A stretch of DNA of 64,000 nucleotides from Microcebus murinus (taxonomy: Eukaryota > Chordata > Mammalia > Primates > Cheirogaleidae), in NCBI RefSeq assembly GCF_040939455.1, contig NC_134106.1, forward strand, positions 43,670,001-43,734,000. Reading direction: 5' to 3'. The position numbers and the translations under genes were made by a program. A model generated the notes under the pieces. That model was not told the DNA's origin and searched no databases. It worked only from the letters and a program-made list of their open reading frames with translations. Below, one piece after another: positions 1 to 11,639 of the stretch (positions within the stretch are counted from its first letter, which is position 1; each line of letters starts with the position of its first letter).

Positions 1-100
1 CTAATACTAGATATTAATATTATATTAAAAATAAAGTGAATAGAATATTCACTTTATTAAAAATAAAGTGAATATTATATTAAAAATAAAGTGAAAATAG
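1..100. repeat. AT-rich palindrome with flanking 21-bp direct repeats
   Basis: Positions 44-58 and 62-76 are perfect 15-bp inverted repeats (AATATTCACTTTATT and its complement) around a 3-nt AAA loop. A 21-bp unit ending in AAATAAAGTGAA occurs directly repeated at 20-40 and 75-95, and the right stem overlaps the second copy. It looks like a local duplication/inversion product, not a known transposon end. Nothing else is recognised from 101 to 422. Confidence 0.85.
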
Positions 101-422
101 AAAGCTTGATACACAATAAGTTGTCTAGGCTCCTTTTAGGATCCAGTTCCTTCCAGAAACAAAATTTTACAAATGACTGAACTTATGTCCCCATAGGGTA
201 TATTGAACTGCTAAAATAAAAGAGTAACTATGTATCTCTATATATTAATAGCCAGTATATTTTTAAAATAATGCACTGATTTTAAATGCTATAGGAACTA
301 ACAGGTTTCTTGATATCCCACAGTACCCCATAAAAATTAACAGCAAATTCGTAAACTACTTGATATCTTGATGCTTAAATTGAATGCTGTTGTAAAGATT
401 GATACTCCTAATAAAAGATAAA

Positions 423-1619
423 CAGTCATGTGTTACTTAAGGACATAGATATGTTCTGAGAAATGCATTTTTAGGCAATTTTTATCATTGTGCAAACATC
501 ATAGTATGTACTTACACAAACCTAGATGGTATAGTTTACTACACATCTGGGCTTTATAGGATAGCCTATTGCTCCTATGCTACAAACATGTATAGCATGT
601 TACTGTACTGAAGACTGTAGATAATTGTAACACAGTGGTATTTGTATATATAAATATACCTAAACATAGAAAAGGTACAGTAAAAATACATATAAAAGAT
701 ATAGAATGGTATACCTATATAGGGTCCTTACCATGAATGGAACTTGCAGGACTAGAGTTGCCGTGAGTCAGTGAGTGATGAGTGAATGTGAAGGCCAAGG
801 ATGTTACTGCATACTACTGTAGACTTTATAAACATTGGACACTTAGGCTGCATTAAAGTTATTAAAAATATTTTTCTTTTTTAAATAATAAATTAACCTT
901 AGCTTACTGTAACTTATTTAGTTTATAAACTTGTTAATTTTTTTAGATTTTTGATTCTTTTGTAATAATGCAAGGTACAAACACAGCTGTAGAAAAATAT
1001 TTTCTTTATATCTTTATGCTATATGCTATTTTCTATTTTTTAAATTTTTTATTTATTTAACTTTATAAACTTTTTTCTTAAAGTCTAAGACAGGAACACA
1101 CACCTTAGCCTAGCCCTACACAGGATCATCAATATCACTGTCTCCTACCTCCACATCTTGTTCTACTACAAGGTTTTCAGAGGAAATAACATGGATAGAA
1201 CTGTTACCTGCTATGATAACAATGCCTTCTTCTGGAATACTTCCTAAAAATACCTGCCTAAGGCTGTTTTATAGTTAACTTGTTTTTATAAGTAAAAAAA
1301 AAGTATACTCTGAAATAATAGAAAGTATAATAAATACCTAAATCAGTAACAATCATTCATTATCATTATCATATATTATGTACTGTACATAATTGTATGT
1401 GCTGTACTTTTATGCAACTGGCAGTGCAGGTTTGTTTACACCAGGATCACACCAAACATGTGAGTAACGCATTGTATTATGATGTTACAATGGCTACAAC
1501 TGCCACTAGGCAATAGGAATATTTCAGCTACATTATAATATTATGAGACCACTGTCATGTTTGTGGTTCATCGTTGATCAAAATGTCATTATAAAATGCT
1601 GTTATGCAGTGCATGACTG
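423..1619. mobile_element. Tigger-type (Tigger4/Zombi-like) DNA transposon remnant
   Basis: The element opens with CAGTCATGTGTTACTTAAGG and closes with the complementary GCATGACTG, followed by TA, as expected for TcMar-Tigger terminal inverted repeats and TA targeting. Internal wording such as CTTACACAAACCTAGATGGT matches the family as I remember it. At about 1.2 kb it is an internally deleted copy with no transposase reading frame. The 5' TA is two bases away from the terminus, so that end is slightly degraded. 1622-1946 holds nothing I recognise. Confidence 0.75.
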
Positions 1620-1946
1620 TACTGTATAATCAGCATGCTGGAGACTCAGGAAGAGCTGATGTTACAGCTCAGGTCCCCAAGCAGTCTGCTAGCAGACTTC
1701 ACTCTTTCTCAGACGCCAGTCTTTTCTTATAGACTTTGACTGATTGAATGAGTCTGTACATTATGGATGTACTCTTCTTTAGTCAAAATATACTGATTTA
1801 AATATTAATCTCATCTAAAAAAATACTTTCACAAGAAGATCCAGATATGTTTGATCAACTTTCTGAGTACCATGACCTGGCCAAGTTGACACATAAAAAC
1901 TTTTAGATGATGATCAATCTAAAAATACCGCTTCAGCATAAATCTG

Positions 1947-2273
1947 TGCCTTAGTCCATTTTTGTTGCTATAACAGAATACCACACACTGGGTAACTTAC
2001 AAAAAACAGAAATTTATTTTCTCACAGTTCTAGAGGTTAGAAAGTCCAAGATCAGGTGTCAGCATTCAGTGCCCAGTGAGGGCTTTCTTTCTGTGTCCTA
2101 AGATGGCAGAAGACAAAAGGGAAAGAGATTTGATGAGTCTCTCCTACAAGGGCCTCAATCCCATTCACAGGAGAAGAGCCCCCATGACCTAATCACTTCT
2201 TAAAGGACCCACTTCTTAAAAGTAACTCATTGGCAACATTTGAATTTTGGAGGGGACATTCAAGCCATAGAAG
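1947..2273 (-). mobile_element. MST-type MaLR solo LTR, antisense
   Basis: The + strand starts with CTTAGTCCATTTTTGTTGCT and runs through a TTTATTTTCTCACAGTTCTAG block and a CCCATGACCTAATCACTTC block to GACATTCAAGCCATAG. This is the reverse complement of a non-autonomous ERVL-MaLR LTR (MSTA/MSTB or close relative). No internal region is attached. Assignment is by remembered consensus. The 84-codon frame on the minus strand just downstream (2193-2447) is fortuitous. Confidence 0.75.
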
Positions 2274-3352
2274 TTCATATTCAATGACCTCACATAAAAA
2301 CAACAAAAATAATAAATTCATAGAAAAACTCAAGAATTCCATCATAGACACACAAAATTTTCTCCCTCCCCAAATTCTGGGATGGGAAATGGGAATAATA
2401 GAATTATAAAAACTGAAGAGAAGACCCGGCAAAACCAGAATAAACACCTGATTGTACCAGATAAAACATCAGATTAATTTGTCATGACCCTTAACAAAAT
2501 AACCCACAACATTAGAGACAAATTGGTCAAAATATTAAACACTAAGGAAAACTTTGCTTAGATAGCAAAAAACATGGCCAATTTATGCCTCATCTGAACT
2601 ACATAATCTGGAAATTTATAAAGGTGCAGCATGAATTAGAATGATCTCCTAAAAATCCATTGAGAATCTCCAAATGGAAATTGCATCTATCTACTTTTTA
2701 TAAACATGTATCTGCTGTTTATTTTATAATTTGGTTTATTTGGTTTGTTTATTTTATAACTTGGTTGAATCATGTCCCCAACAAAAGACACAATATCCAC
2801 AAGAACAAAGCCAAAAGATAAAAAAAAAAACCTACTAGATTTTGTATTCCTTACCTAGAATGCTCTAATATATCTCTCTAATGATACAGGCCCTATTTCA
2901 CTGGAACACTTATTCATGATTTTGAATTATGTAAAGCTTTCCCACTTACTTAGAAACATTATTGTCTTTATCATTTTCAATTATCTGGAAAAAAAATGAA
3001 AGGGACCTGTAGCAGAACAGAAAAGTTACTCACTTTAGATAAACAGAGGTTTGAAAAAGCCTTGAGAAGCAGATATTCTGTGGAAATTTACTGCTAACTT
3101 ATATTTCTTGGAACAAGCTGCTCGTGACATGATATAGACAATTTTCTTCCAAAACCATTGGAACAAGATGCTCCTATATGTCATACAATATTTTGCATAC
3201 TCTTTTTTATTTATGCTTTTCTATTTTAATATTTTGCCCTTCAGATTTAGCTTATAATGGTCCTCTTCCCAAGTCAAGGCTTTATTAGAGATATTTACAT
3301 TCCTACACCAATACTTTTGGTTTTGTTTTTTGTTTTTTGTTTTTTTTTTTTT
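2274..3352. other. unrecognised AT-rich sequence with a T-rich tract
   Basis: No coding or repeat family is recognised. Two imperfect copies of a TTGGAACAAGNTGCTC motif lie about 50 bp apart (near 3109 and 3159), suggesting an old local duplication. A T-rich tract (TTTTGTTTTTTG pattern ending in 14 T) occupies about 3318-3351 immediately before a MER5A element; it may be the reversed poly(A) tail of a lost retroposon, but no target-site duplication was found. Confidence 0.4.
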
Positions 3353-3574
3353 ACTGAAGATGCTCTCTCCCCACCCCAGGGAGATGTTTGGCAAAGTCTG
3401 TAGACATTTTTGGTTACCATGACTTGGGGAAGGTGGTGTGACTGGCCTCTATTAGGTAATGGTCAGATATATTGCTAAACATCCTACAATGCACAGAACA
3501 ACCTCCCTGCCACAAACGCACACAACAAAAAATTATCTGATCAAAAATGTCAAAATGCTAAGATTGAGAAATTA
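3353..3574 (+). mobile_element. MER5A-like hAT-Charlie element
   Basis: Internal blocks GGGAGATGTTTGGCAAAGTC, GACATTTTTGGTTACCATGA, TGCTAAACATCCTACAATGC and the 3' end GATTGAGAAATTA follow the MER5A consensus in order. The 5' terminus is lost in the T-rich tract. This is an ancient eutherian non-autonomous element without coding capacity. Confidence 0.8.
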
Positions 3575-3639
3575 CTTTCTTGATGGTCACCACTGAAGCT
3601 TTGGCTGAATGAGAATGAAAAATAGGGTGCTGAAAATAA

Positions 3640-4100
3640 AGGGAGATTCCGATACTCCTAGGACATTACTGATTGTTTTGCATCTATGATAACAAGTAGC
3701 CACCAGAATCGGGTTTAGACCCATTTATCCATCACTAAAGATCAGCCTCTGTGAATAACTTTTACAAGCCAAATGATTAGAGACAGCCTTTTTTGGGGGA
3801 AGTCAATCAGGAATGAATTCATTTCAACAAGCATACTTACTCAATGCCCGCCAATTAACAACAGTTATCGCACACATATAGATGTGATCAAACCACTTAC
3901 ACCTCTGAAAATCTACTAATCCCTGAACTCTGTACTTATCAAAACCCTACATAAAATTAGCAGATTTCTGCCTTTACGGAGACTGCCTAACATAGTTCTG
4001 TCTTGCTCTAATAAGCAATAAATTTTACTTTTGTCTCTATATTCAAGATATTGACAAACCCAGAATTGTCAAAGGATTATGAGACTACCACTCAATATCT
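3640..4100 (+). mobile_element. possible LTR (ERV-like), family not identified
   Basis: The right part, GTCTTGCTCTAATAAGCAATAAATTTTAC, contains an AATAAA polyadenylation signal (4017-4022) followed by a T-rich downstream region, in the style of ERV1 LTRs. No clear TG...CA ends or target duplication were found. Everything beyond the 3' signal is inference. Confidence 0.3.
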
Positions 4101-5339
4101 GAAATAAAAAGCCAAAGATGAAATCATTAATTTTTATAATAAGAGATAGCTATGCTGATCAGGTACAATGGACTGTTGATTGTATATAGTGATTTGAGGA
4201 AGTAAGGACTTCTTCCAATAGAAGGTTGTGACTTTGACATAGACAAACCAAAAAACAGACAAGAAATAAAGACCACTATTTTTGATCGATAGTAATATGT
4301 GCTAACAAACAATATCTTAGGTTCCCAAACTAAGCAGAGGCTAGAAAGGGGCCTTATGATGATATAAATGCTGGAAAACAGATTAAACAAAGGAGCCCTC
4401 TTTCACAAATTGAAAAAAACAGGGAGAGTTCCCATGAAAGACTTACAGGACACCAGGACAAAGTTTGATCAATGAACTTGTCATGAATTGGTCACCAGTC
4501 TAACAAACATCACCATTAGCCCTCAGAGCTGGGTTGTATCATCATTGAGACTTACCTGGCTTATTCTTTCACTTATTCCCTATGAAAGATTCCCTTAATC
4601 ATTCAACAGAATTTTAAAAATCCAGGAAAATGCAAAGAAAAGACAGAAAACTGAATACTCTCTCTATATATATAGATAATAGGAAAGGCAAAATAAGCAG
4701 CAAGAGAATAAACAGGTTAATGACCAAAAAAAAATTATCAAATGATATACTTGCAAGCCAAAAATTCTAATAATCTTATACAAAAACCTAAGTCTAACTA
4801 TGTACCATGTAAAAATGTATTTGTATAAATAACTTTATATAAAAACTAAGTTTAATTATATGAAAACCTTGGTATAACAGCCCTATACAATGCCCTATTT
4901 GGTTACAAATCCTAGGCTAACAAAATAAATTCAGCAAAAGGAGCTCAGTGGAACTATTCAGAAATCAGATCATCGTTGAGACTGACTGGACCGGCCTGGC
5001 CCAAAAGACAGAGTTTGGACACAAGGGCTCAGTGAGAGCACCTGTTGCTCTAAGCATCCTCCTCAATCCTGCTAAGCCAAGGTCCTCAAACAACCTTGGT
5101 AGAACCTTGTAGATTCTCATACAGTTCTGATAAAACTGTGACTGTCAAAATAAAGAAAAAAATTATGCCTTTATCTGCTCCTACACTAAGAGAATGAATA
5201 TTTTTCTGTATTTTAAAAGCCTTGATCCTCAACCTAAAGTTCCTAGGAAATAGATTTTTCCTTTTGTGGTCAATCTGCTATAATTAATCACAGACCACAT
5301 CATGAGTTGCCCAGTCTTCATAGCACATGTCTTAGGAAG
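4101..5339. other. unrecognised interval
   Basis: No repeat family, exon-like structure or long reading frame is convincing here. The 87-codon minus frame at 4127-4390 has low-complexity hydrophobic composition typical of antisense AT-rich DNA. A short (TA) run lies near 4661-4673. Part of 4900-5160 is less AT-rich and could be another eroded LTR, but I could not match it. Confidence 0.35.
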
Positions 5340-5447
5340 CATTTCAGTGCTTAATTTATGCATTATTCAAACAACATTTATTGAATGGTAATTATGTACT
5401 AGACATAATTTTGTGTGTTGGATATTTAACAATATTTGTTCACTGAT
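5340..5447 (-). mobile_element. L2 3' end fragment, antisense
   Basis: TTATTCAAACAACATTTATTGAATGGTAATTATGTACTAGACATAATTTTGTG (read in pieces) follows the reverse complement of the L2 tail that ends in AATAAATATTTGTTGAATGAATG. It is short and diverged. It abuts the hAT MITE at 5458. Confidence 0.5.
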
Positions 5448-5457
5448 GTGATTAGAC

Positions 5458-5648
5458 CAGGGGTCTTCAAACTTTTTAAACAGAGGCCCAGTTCACTGTC
5501 CCTCAGACCGTTGGAGGGCTGGATTATAGTTTTAAAAAAAATATGAACAAATTCCTGTGCACACTGCATATATCTTATTTTGAAGTAAAAAATCAAATAG
5601 GCAAAAACACCCGCATGTGGCCCGCGGGCCATAGTTTGAGGACGCCTG
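5458..5648 (+). mobile_element. hAT-superfamily MITE (OposCharlie-like), subfamily A
   Basis: This 191-bp element begins CAGGGGTCTTCAAACTTTTT and ends with GTTTGAGGACGCCTG, the imperfect terminal inverted repeat of a hAT family. It is flanked by 8-bp duplications GATTAGAC (5450-5457) and GATTGGAC (5649-5656), 7 of 8 matching. The interior carries an A-rich block and CACACTGCATATATCTTATT. It has no coding capacity. The ends resemble the OC1/OposCharlie elements reported as horizontally transferred in mammals; that naming is from memory. 5657-5990 is unrecognised. Confidence 0.85.
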
Positions 5649-5999
5649 GATTGGACTATATACTTAGAAACTTCTGAAGTTAATCCTTAATATCATCTTT
5701 AATTTGTTGTCAATCCCCAAAATATAAACATATAAGCTTTTCTTATCTTATTCCTACAAATAATAAAAAATTCTGGCATCCTGACTTTTTGAAGAAAAAT
5801 AGATGCTAGAAAAAGTCATTTGATGCTTTAGGAAATGTTTGCCATTAAAATATTCCATTGGAACAGAGAAAAAAATACTAAAACCTTATAAAGGCCATTT
5901 TTAGTGCCTGCATTTACAGAATAGTCATAGTATGGAAAGTAATTTTATTACTAGAATAAAATTATTTCATTCTATAATAGCACAAGTATCCACCCAGTT

Positions 6000-6800
6000 A
6001 TTTGATCCAAAAACGTAAAAGATTCCTCAGTCACTTACAATCCATCCATTAGTCTGTTCTGCCTGACTGTTACACTCTTAAACTGTATCCCAAATCTGCC
6101 CTCTCATTTCCACTGCTATAGCTAATTCCCTAATCTTTGCCCTGATTATTGTCACAATCTACTGCATCCTCTCATCTATTCTATTCTTGCCTTTCTATAA
6201 TCCATTTCTACAAGAGCAGCCAGAAAGACCACTTTAAAATATATACCATATCATACAACATTCCAGCTGACTGCCCTGTCATGTGTAGAACAAAATCCAA
6301 ACTACTGTCATAGCCTATGTGGCTGTTCGTAATATGCTGGCATTATTTGCTACCTCTTCCTCCTCATTCAACATAATCCTGCCTGATTGGCTTTCTTTCT
6401 ATTCCTGGAACACATCAGGCACTCACCTGTCTCAGGGCTTCTGCATTTATTATTCCATCCACTGGAATTGACTCTTCCAATTTTTATATGAAAGGCTCCT
6501 GTAGTCTATCAAAGCTTACAACAAATGTCACCTATGCAGACAGCCCTTTCCTATCTACACATACTCTCTTCATATTGCTCAGCTTTATAGGCCAAGCATA
6601 AATTCTTCGTAGCACACTTATCAAATATGACATTATCTTCTTCAATAGTTTATTTCTTTTGCTCCTTTATTGTCTTTCTCGCCCATTTAGAATATAAGCC
6701 CTAGAAAATGCTTGTCTGTCTTGTTCCCTTATGTAACCTCAGCACCTACAACAGTGTCTGGAAGATAGGAGGTGAAATACGCTCTGAGTGAATACGGTTA
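6000..6800 (+). mobile_element. LINE L2 3' region
   Basis: GAGCAGCCAGAAAGACCACT, ACAAAATCCAAACTACTGTC and the terminal CTCAGCACCTACAACAGTGT...GAATACG block follow the L2 consensus in sense order, covering the end of the reverse transcriptase ORF and the 3' UTR. It is heavily mutated with no open frame. 6801-7439 shows nothing recognised. Confidence 0.75.
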
Positions 6801-7439
6801 TGATAAATTGACTCATGAAATCATGCATGTGGATGGAGAACAGGTTCAGGAGAGTCAGGAAAATATCTTACATGCATGAACTGCAGTGCCCCAAAGAAGC
6901 AATGGCTGCAATCCCGTTTCTGGCCTTTATTAAAGCTCTTTCTTGGCACCCTCGAAAATGACATTTAGGTTTGTCTCATCTGGAATTATTTGATATCTCC
7001 TCCTTTAAAGGGCATACCAATTTCTAGATTATTATTGTCCAGAGGCAAGAGACTGGCACATGCCCCATAAGTGCATCTTCTTCAGGGTCTTTAATAAAAT
7101 CTTGAACTCAAAATAATTGTTAATAATAATTCATTATATCAGGAAGTATTTGAAAATCAGAATTTTCTCTAAGTTCTGGAATGTTAGAAGTATAGAACAC
7201 CAGACTCTTGAAAATTCCTAGAATTTGGTGCCAGTAAGTAGTTGTTTTCCCCTGATAAACTGTTATCCTTCCTTGTTGCATCAATGAAACAGGGTTCATG
7301 ATGTTATTTTTGTAATTATATCACTTACCTACAATACTGACCTAATATGATTTTCTTTTCATTATATCACCACATCTTCACTAAATGGACTTTGATCTTT
7401 CATTTGTATAGAGGTATGTGATATATGCAGATTATCATA

Positions 7440-7665
7440 GTAGTCAACAGAGAATAAACTTAGAACTAGAAAGTCACAAGTTGAAATTCTCACTCTACCA
7501 TTCACTATCTGTATGACCTTGGAAAAATTTCATACCCTCATAACCTCTCTGAGCTTCTTTTATCATCAGTAATGTTTAAAACATCTCAGAACATTGTTAT
7601 AAGTAATCTTATAAGGTATGTGTTCCATGTAGTGCCTCACACATCATGGAAACAACATAAGTGTA
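7440..7665 (+). mobile_element. MIR SINE, sense
   Basis: CTCTACCATTCACTATCTGTATGACCTTGG followed by AACCTCTCTGAGC and a degraded CAGTAATG...GTGCCTCACACATCATGG tail matches the core and 3' part of MIR. Read as separate short blocks, the order is consistent. 7666-8177 has no recognised feature. Confidence 0.75.
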
Positions 7666-8187
7666 ATTTATCTCTTATGGTTTCTATTGTTTTTCCTTAA
7701 TGGCAAGTAATCTTGAATGTTTTGGGAATGTTGGAAAGGCATACACAATAACTTTTGAAAATAAGAAATACCACCATCTTATATAGAAAATGTAAACACA
7801 AAAATATAATGTAGAAAAAAATATACAAATACTAGAACCTTTGAAATGCCAAATATTGCAAATAAAGTTATAGATATTAATTTCATAGAGAATGCAGGCT
7901 GAAAATACACATCTTTAAATGTTTATAAGAAGGGTTTAGAAGAAGTGACACAGTTGCAAGCCTATTCCTGGAAGAGAGGTCAGACACAACACCCACTGGA
8001 GAAGCCAGACTTCTCCAACGAGAATTCAGCACAGAGGGCCAAATTCTTAACTTTTTGTTTTAGAATAGATTCAAACTCAAATAAAGGTTACACAATAGTC
8101 GTAAACATCCTTCTACCCTTTACCATTATTTTAAACATTTTCCCACACTTACTTTTTTTTCTTTCTCTTCCCTCATGTACATTTTTT

Positions 8188-8940
8188 TTTTTATTAACTT
8201 CTTTTTTATTTTGGCATATTATGGGGGTACAGATTTTAAGGTTTCAATAAATGCCCATTTCCCCCCTCCCCCCAAAAGTCTGAGTCTCCATCATGACCAT
8301 CCCCCAGATGGTGCACATCTCACTCATTATGTATGTATATACCCACCCCCCTCCCCCCTCCCCCCTCCCACCTGCCCAATACCCTATTACTGTAGTACCT
8401 ATGTGTCCACTTAGGTGCTACTCAGTTAATACCAGTTTTCTGGAGAATATATCTGGTGCTTGTTTTTCCATTCTTGGGATACTTCACTTAGTAGTATGGG
8501 TTCCAGCTCTAACCAGGAAAATATAAGATGTGCTATATCACCATTGTTTCTTAGAGCTGAATAGTACTCCATGGTATACATATACCACATTTTATTAATC
8601 CATTCTTGGATTGATGGGCACTTGGGCTGTTTCCACAGCCTTGCAATTATGAATTGTGCTGCTATAAACATTCAAGTGCAGGTGTCTTTTTTGTAGAGTG
8701 TCACTGGATCATTTGGGTAGATGCCCAGCAATGGGATTGCTGGATCAAATGGTAGATTCACTTGTATCGCTTTAAGGTATCTCCATATTGCTTTCCACAG
8801 AGGTTGAACTAGTTTGCAGTCCCACCAGCAGTGTAGGAGTGTTCCTCTCTCTCCGCAACCACGCCAGCATTTATTGTTTGGAGATTTTTTGATAAAGGCC
8901 ATTCTCACTGGGGTTAAGTGATATCTCATTGTGGTTTTGA
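8188..8940 (-). mobile_element. 5'-truncated young L1 (antisense) with target-site duplication
   Basis: The poly(A) appears as T at 8188 and the element is bounded by identical 10-bp duplications TACATTTTTT at 8178-8187 and 8941-8950. It contains only the last part of ORF2 and the 3' UTR. The 3' UTR has long C runs on the + strand (8342-8377 and about 8257-8274), that is, G runs on the L1 sense strand. Divergence from L1 ORF2 is low compared with the other L1s in this window, so it is one of the most recent insertions here. The 3' UTR type differs from the old L1M copies and is shared with the pieces at 50139-50369 and 50586-50750. Confidence 0.9.
8429..8940 (-). pseudogene. L1 ORF2 C-terminal remnant with one in-frame stop
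   Basis: Reading the minus strand gives [15 protein letters not shown], then [18 protein letters not shown], the C-x3-C-x7-H-x4-C cysteine/histidine motif at the L1 ORF2 C-terminus, then [17 protein letters not shown] and KKDTCT followed by a stop at 8672-8674. The same frame resumes immediately with MFIAAQFIIARLWKQPKCPS and ends near SPENWY. L1 ORF2 normally has an arginine at the stop position, so one point change may account for it. The endonuclease and reverse transcriptase domains are absent because of 5' truncation. The annotated frame starting at 8986 takes its first residues from flanking DNA and is not a real start. Confidence 0.85.
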
Positions 8941-8950
8941 TACATTTTTT

Positions 8951-9360
8951 AAAACTATTTGTTAACAAGTTTGACATCTTCCCCATTGACTTCTAAATGC
9001 TTCTGTGTAAATTTCCTAACCAAGAAATTTTACATAATTTATGTAAAAAAAAAGTTTACATAATTATTAAATTCAGGAAATTAACTTTGATATAATATAG
9101 TATCTCATCTATAGATCTTTTACAGAGCCTATCAATTGTTCTAATAAGGCTCTTTATCAGCAAAAGGCAATCCTTGGTTATTCATTTGTCCTATCTCTTT
9201 AGCCTTCTTTAATCTATAAAATCCTCTACCTTTCTTTGTCTTTCATGTTATTGATAGTATCTAAGGGAACAAGTCATTATTTTTGAGGAATGCCTCTCAA
9301 TTTCGGCTTGTCTGCTGGTTCCTTGTGATTAGATAAAATGATGACCCAGTCTGTGTAATC
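8951..9360 (-). mobile_element. possible ancient L1M 3' UTR fragment, antisense
   Basis: CATTTGTCCTATCTCTTTAG, CTTTCTTTGTCTTTCATG and CCTCTCAATTTCGGCTTGTC resemble a conserved stretch I associate with old L1ME-type 3' UTR sequence in reverse orientation. Weak support; boundaries are uncertain. The young L1 at 8188-8940 inserted next to it. 9361-9674 is unrecognised. Confidence 0.35.
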
Positions 9361-9674
9361 TAAATATTAATTATATGGTAAAGAACAGACATGTATACTC
9401 TAGACTGGAAATATTAAGAAATGTTTCATTTTACTTGAAGGAAAAAACTATGGAAGACATGAGTGTTCATCATGAAAGAAGAGGGCAGGCAGACTATTTA
9501 AATTTGTCTTATCCTGGTCAATTGGCTTAGGAGATATTGACCTTGGAGTTTGGCCTGGAATTATGACAGAAATGAGAAGGAAATAAATTAAATTAGGTAT
9601 CTATAAAGGTGGAAGAGGAAAACAGAAATTCACTTACATTTGCTTTCATATCTTTGTCAACTAAAGCAAAATAT

Positions 9675-10201
9675 TGTGAATGAAGGAGCTCAGGAAGTTT
9701 ACCCCAAAATATGACTCCTTGGTATAAAGAGTATTTTGAATTGCAGACCCCTCCAGATCAACAAAGCACTGGAGGGGGCTTTCCCTCTATCTACATAAAC
9801 TGGACTATATGATCAAAAGATCAAATAGGGCAACTGACTTTCCTGCCTCTCCTTTTATCTCAATATATTACAGAAGGCAACTAGAACTGACCCAAATCAA
9901 TCAAAACATGTAATAATACCTGTCTCTCAGGTTAATTTACAAGTCAATCTGTTCTCCCCATCCATTCATACTCCCTAGCATCCTGCCCCTAAACAGAATT
10001 ACCTATACTCCTCATTTCCCCCCTCCCATCTAAAAGACATGTATAAAAATATCTGGATCCCAATGGGATACTGGATAATCACTCTGTGATTCTCCCTGTG
10101 TGTGCGGTAAATAAACCTTTCTCTTATTAACCTGCCTTAATTGTGAGATGATCGTTCAGCAAACTTTTGGGAGAAATGGCAAGTTTCCCCTCACCCCTAC
10201 A
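9675..10201 (+). mobile_element. ERV1-type solo LTR
   Basis: The block begins TGTGAATGAAGGAGCTCAGG and ends ...CCCCTACA (TG...CA). A TATA-like TATAAAA lies at 10042-10048 and a polyadenylation signal AATAAA at 10109-10114, followed by a T-rich region, the usual U3-R-U5 arrangement of class I LTRs. No internal retroviral region is attached and no matching 4-5 bp target duplication was found, so the exact ends are uncertain. Specific family not identified. Confidence 0.6.
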
Positions 10202-11639
10202 CTAAATTCTAGTCCAGTGTATGTGTGTGTGTATTTTACCATGGTAGAATACACAGCCTAAACCCACTCATCACCCCAGAGTGTCCTGTGAGAGGAAAAC
10301 TGCTTGTGTTACCCCAGTTTATGAGACTTCAAATATGCAGCTATTTCTCTCCCCTCCCAGGAAGCTGGGCTTCCTATGGCTTCTGAAGTGTCACCATGTA
10401 GAAACCTGCTTCTCAAGAAGCCCTTTATTAGGGAACAATTAAGAGATTAGCTGTTTTCCATTCACAGCAGATTGGGGCCTGCTGGAGTTAAGTGGATAGA
10501 GCCTTGGTGACTTTAGTGTGGCCCACTTTTTGCAAGGAGAGTTGAAAACAGGGCTGTTATAAGGATCCCCTTGTGCACTAAAAGCTTAGAGAATAGAGAA
10601 AATTCTTAGAAACTGCACCAGCTTTAAAAGCAAAACAGTTGCATTTTAAAAAATATATATGAAGAAACTGGAAGACAACAGAATCCCAGCTGAGGCAATC
10701 ATTGCATTTTATGGACACTCAGTCTACAGAGTTTAAATTTAACAATTAAAAAGACACTGGGGAAGAAAGTAATGTTCCATTTTGGTACTTTAAACCTGTT
10801 GTTTATGTTTCACTGAGTGAGTTCTCAAAATTTTCAGCTGTTCCTGCTTAAAACCAGAGGTGCAAATATTTGAGATCTGGAAAAAGATTATGAATCAAGA
10901 CAAACACTCAAATGACTTTAAAGAAACAGGAGACTTCTCAAAATTTCAGTGAACTAAGATGGGAAAAAATACAGTATCACCAAAATGGAAACTCAAAGAT
11001 GTCATTCTTTAAAAGAACAATTTAAAATGCAACTTGCAAAAGAAAATCAGAATAATGTCTACCTCTATTTCTTCAGAGTAAACTCTCTTTATTCATCAAA
11101 TTTTTGAAACATAAGATATAAATATTTTCTTACTTATACATTATTGGGCCCACATACAAAATGTCTATTGAAATTATAATAAATTTATGAAGAAACCAAA
11201 AGGAAAATATAGGCATCAAATATTTTCAGCTAGGGGATAACACTTTCCCTTTTGGCATATCCAGTATGTCATTAATACCAGAGAAGATATAAATATGTTA
11301 ATCTGGCATGAGCCCTATTTCTTGGTAAGCCATAAAAGAAAAAAACAAGTACATAAAACTCCACTACCTATTTATATTCAGTCCTGATATGCTTCCACAT
11401 TCTCTACCATATATACCTCTTAAGCTAAATGAAAGCAAATATTGAAAGAATAATAAAATACAATTTTTATAGCAGAAATAACATTAGTTCAAGGTGTAAA
11501 CATTGTTGTTTATGTTCTAATACTGAATAAATACAGAGAAATATTAGCTTAAACAAAATGATAACTATGACCAGTGAGGAGTTCATGATCCATTCACAAA
11601 AGTGATTTATGTAAATAATATTTAAGGCAGTCTCACTTG
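10202..11639. other. unrecognised, repeat-poor sequence
   Basis: Apart from a short GT run near 10218-10230, no repeat family or gene structure is recognised. 10260-10600 is less AT-rich than its surroundings. The reading frames present are short. Confidence 0.4.

Noticed and set aside
3318..3352. T-rich tract considered as the tail of a reversed retroposon
   Set aside because: No duplication on both sides and no body sequence; could equally be simple-sequence growth at the MER5A edge.
4548..4570. ACTTACCTGG, resembling the start of U1 snRNA
   Set aside because: Only about ten bases match and the rest of U1 is absent; no target duplication.
8342..8377. C-rich run considered as a promoter-like GC box cluster
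   Set aside because: It is the reversed G-rich tract of an L1 3' UTR, with no CpG enrichment or transcription start context.
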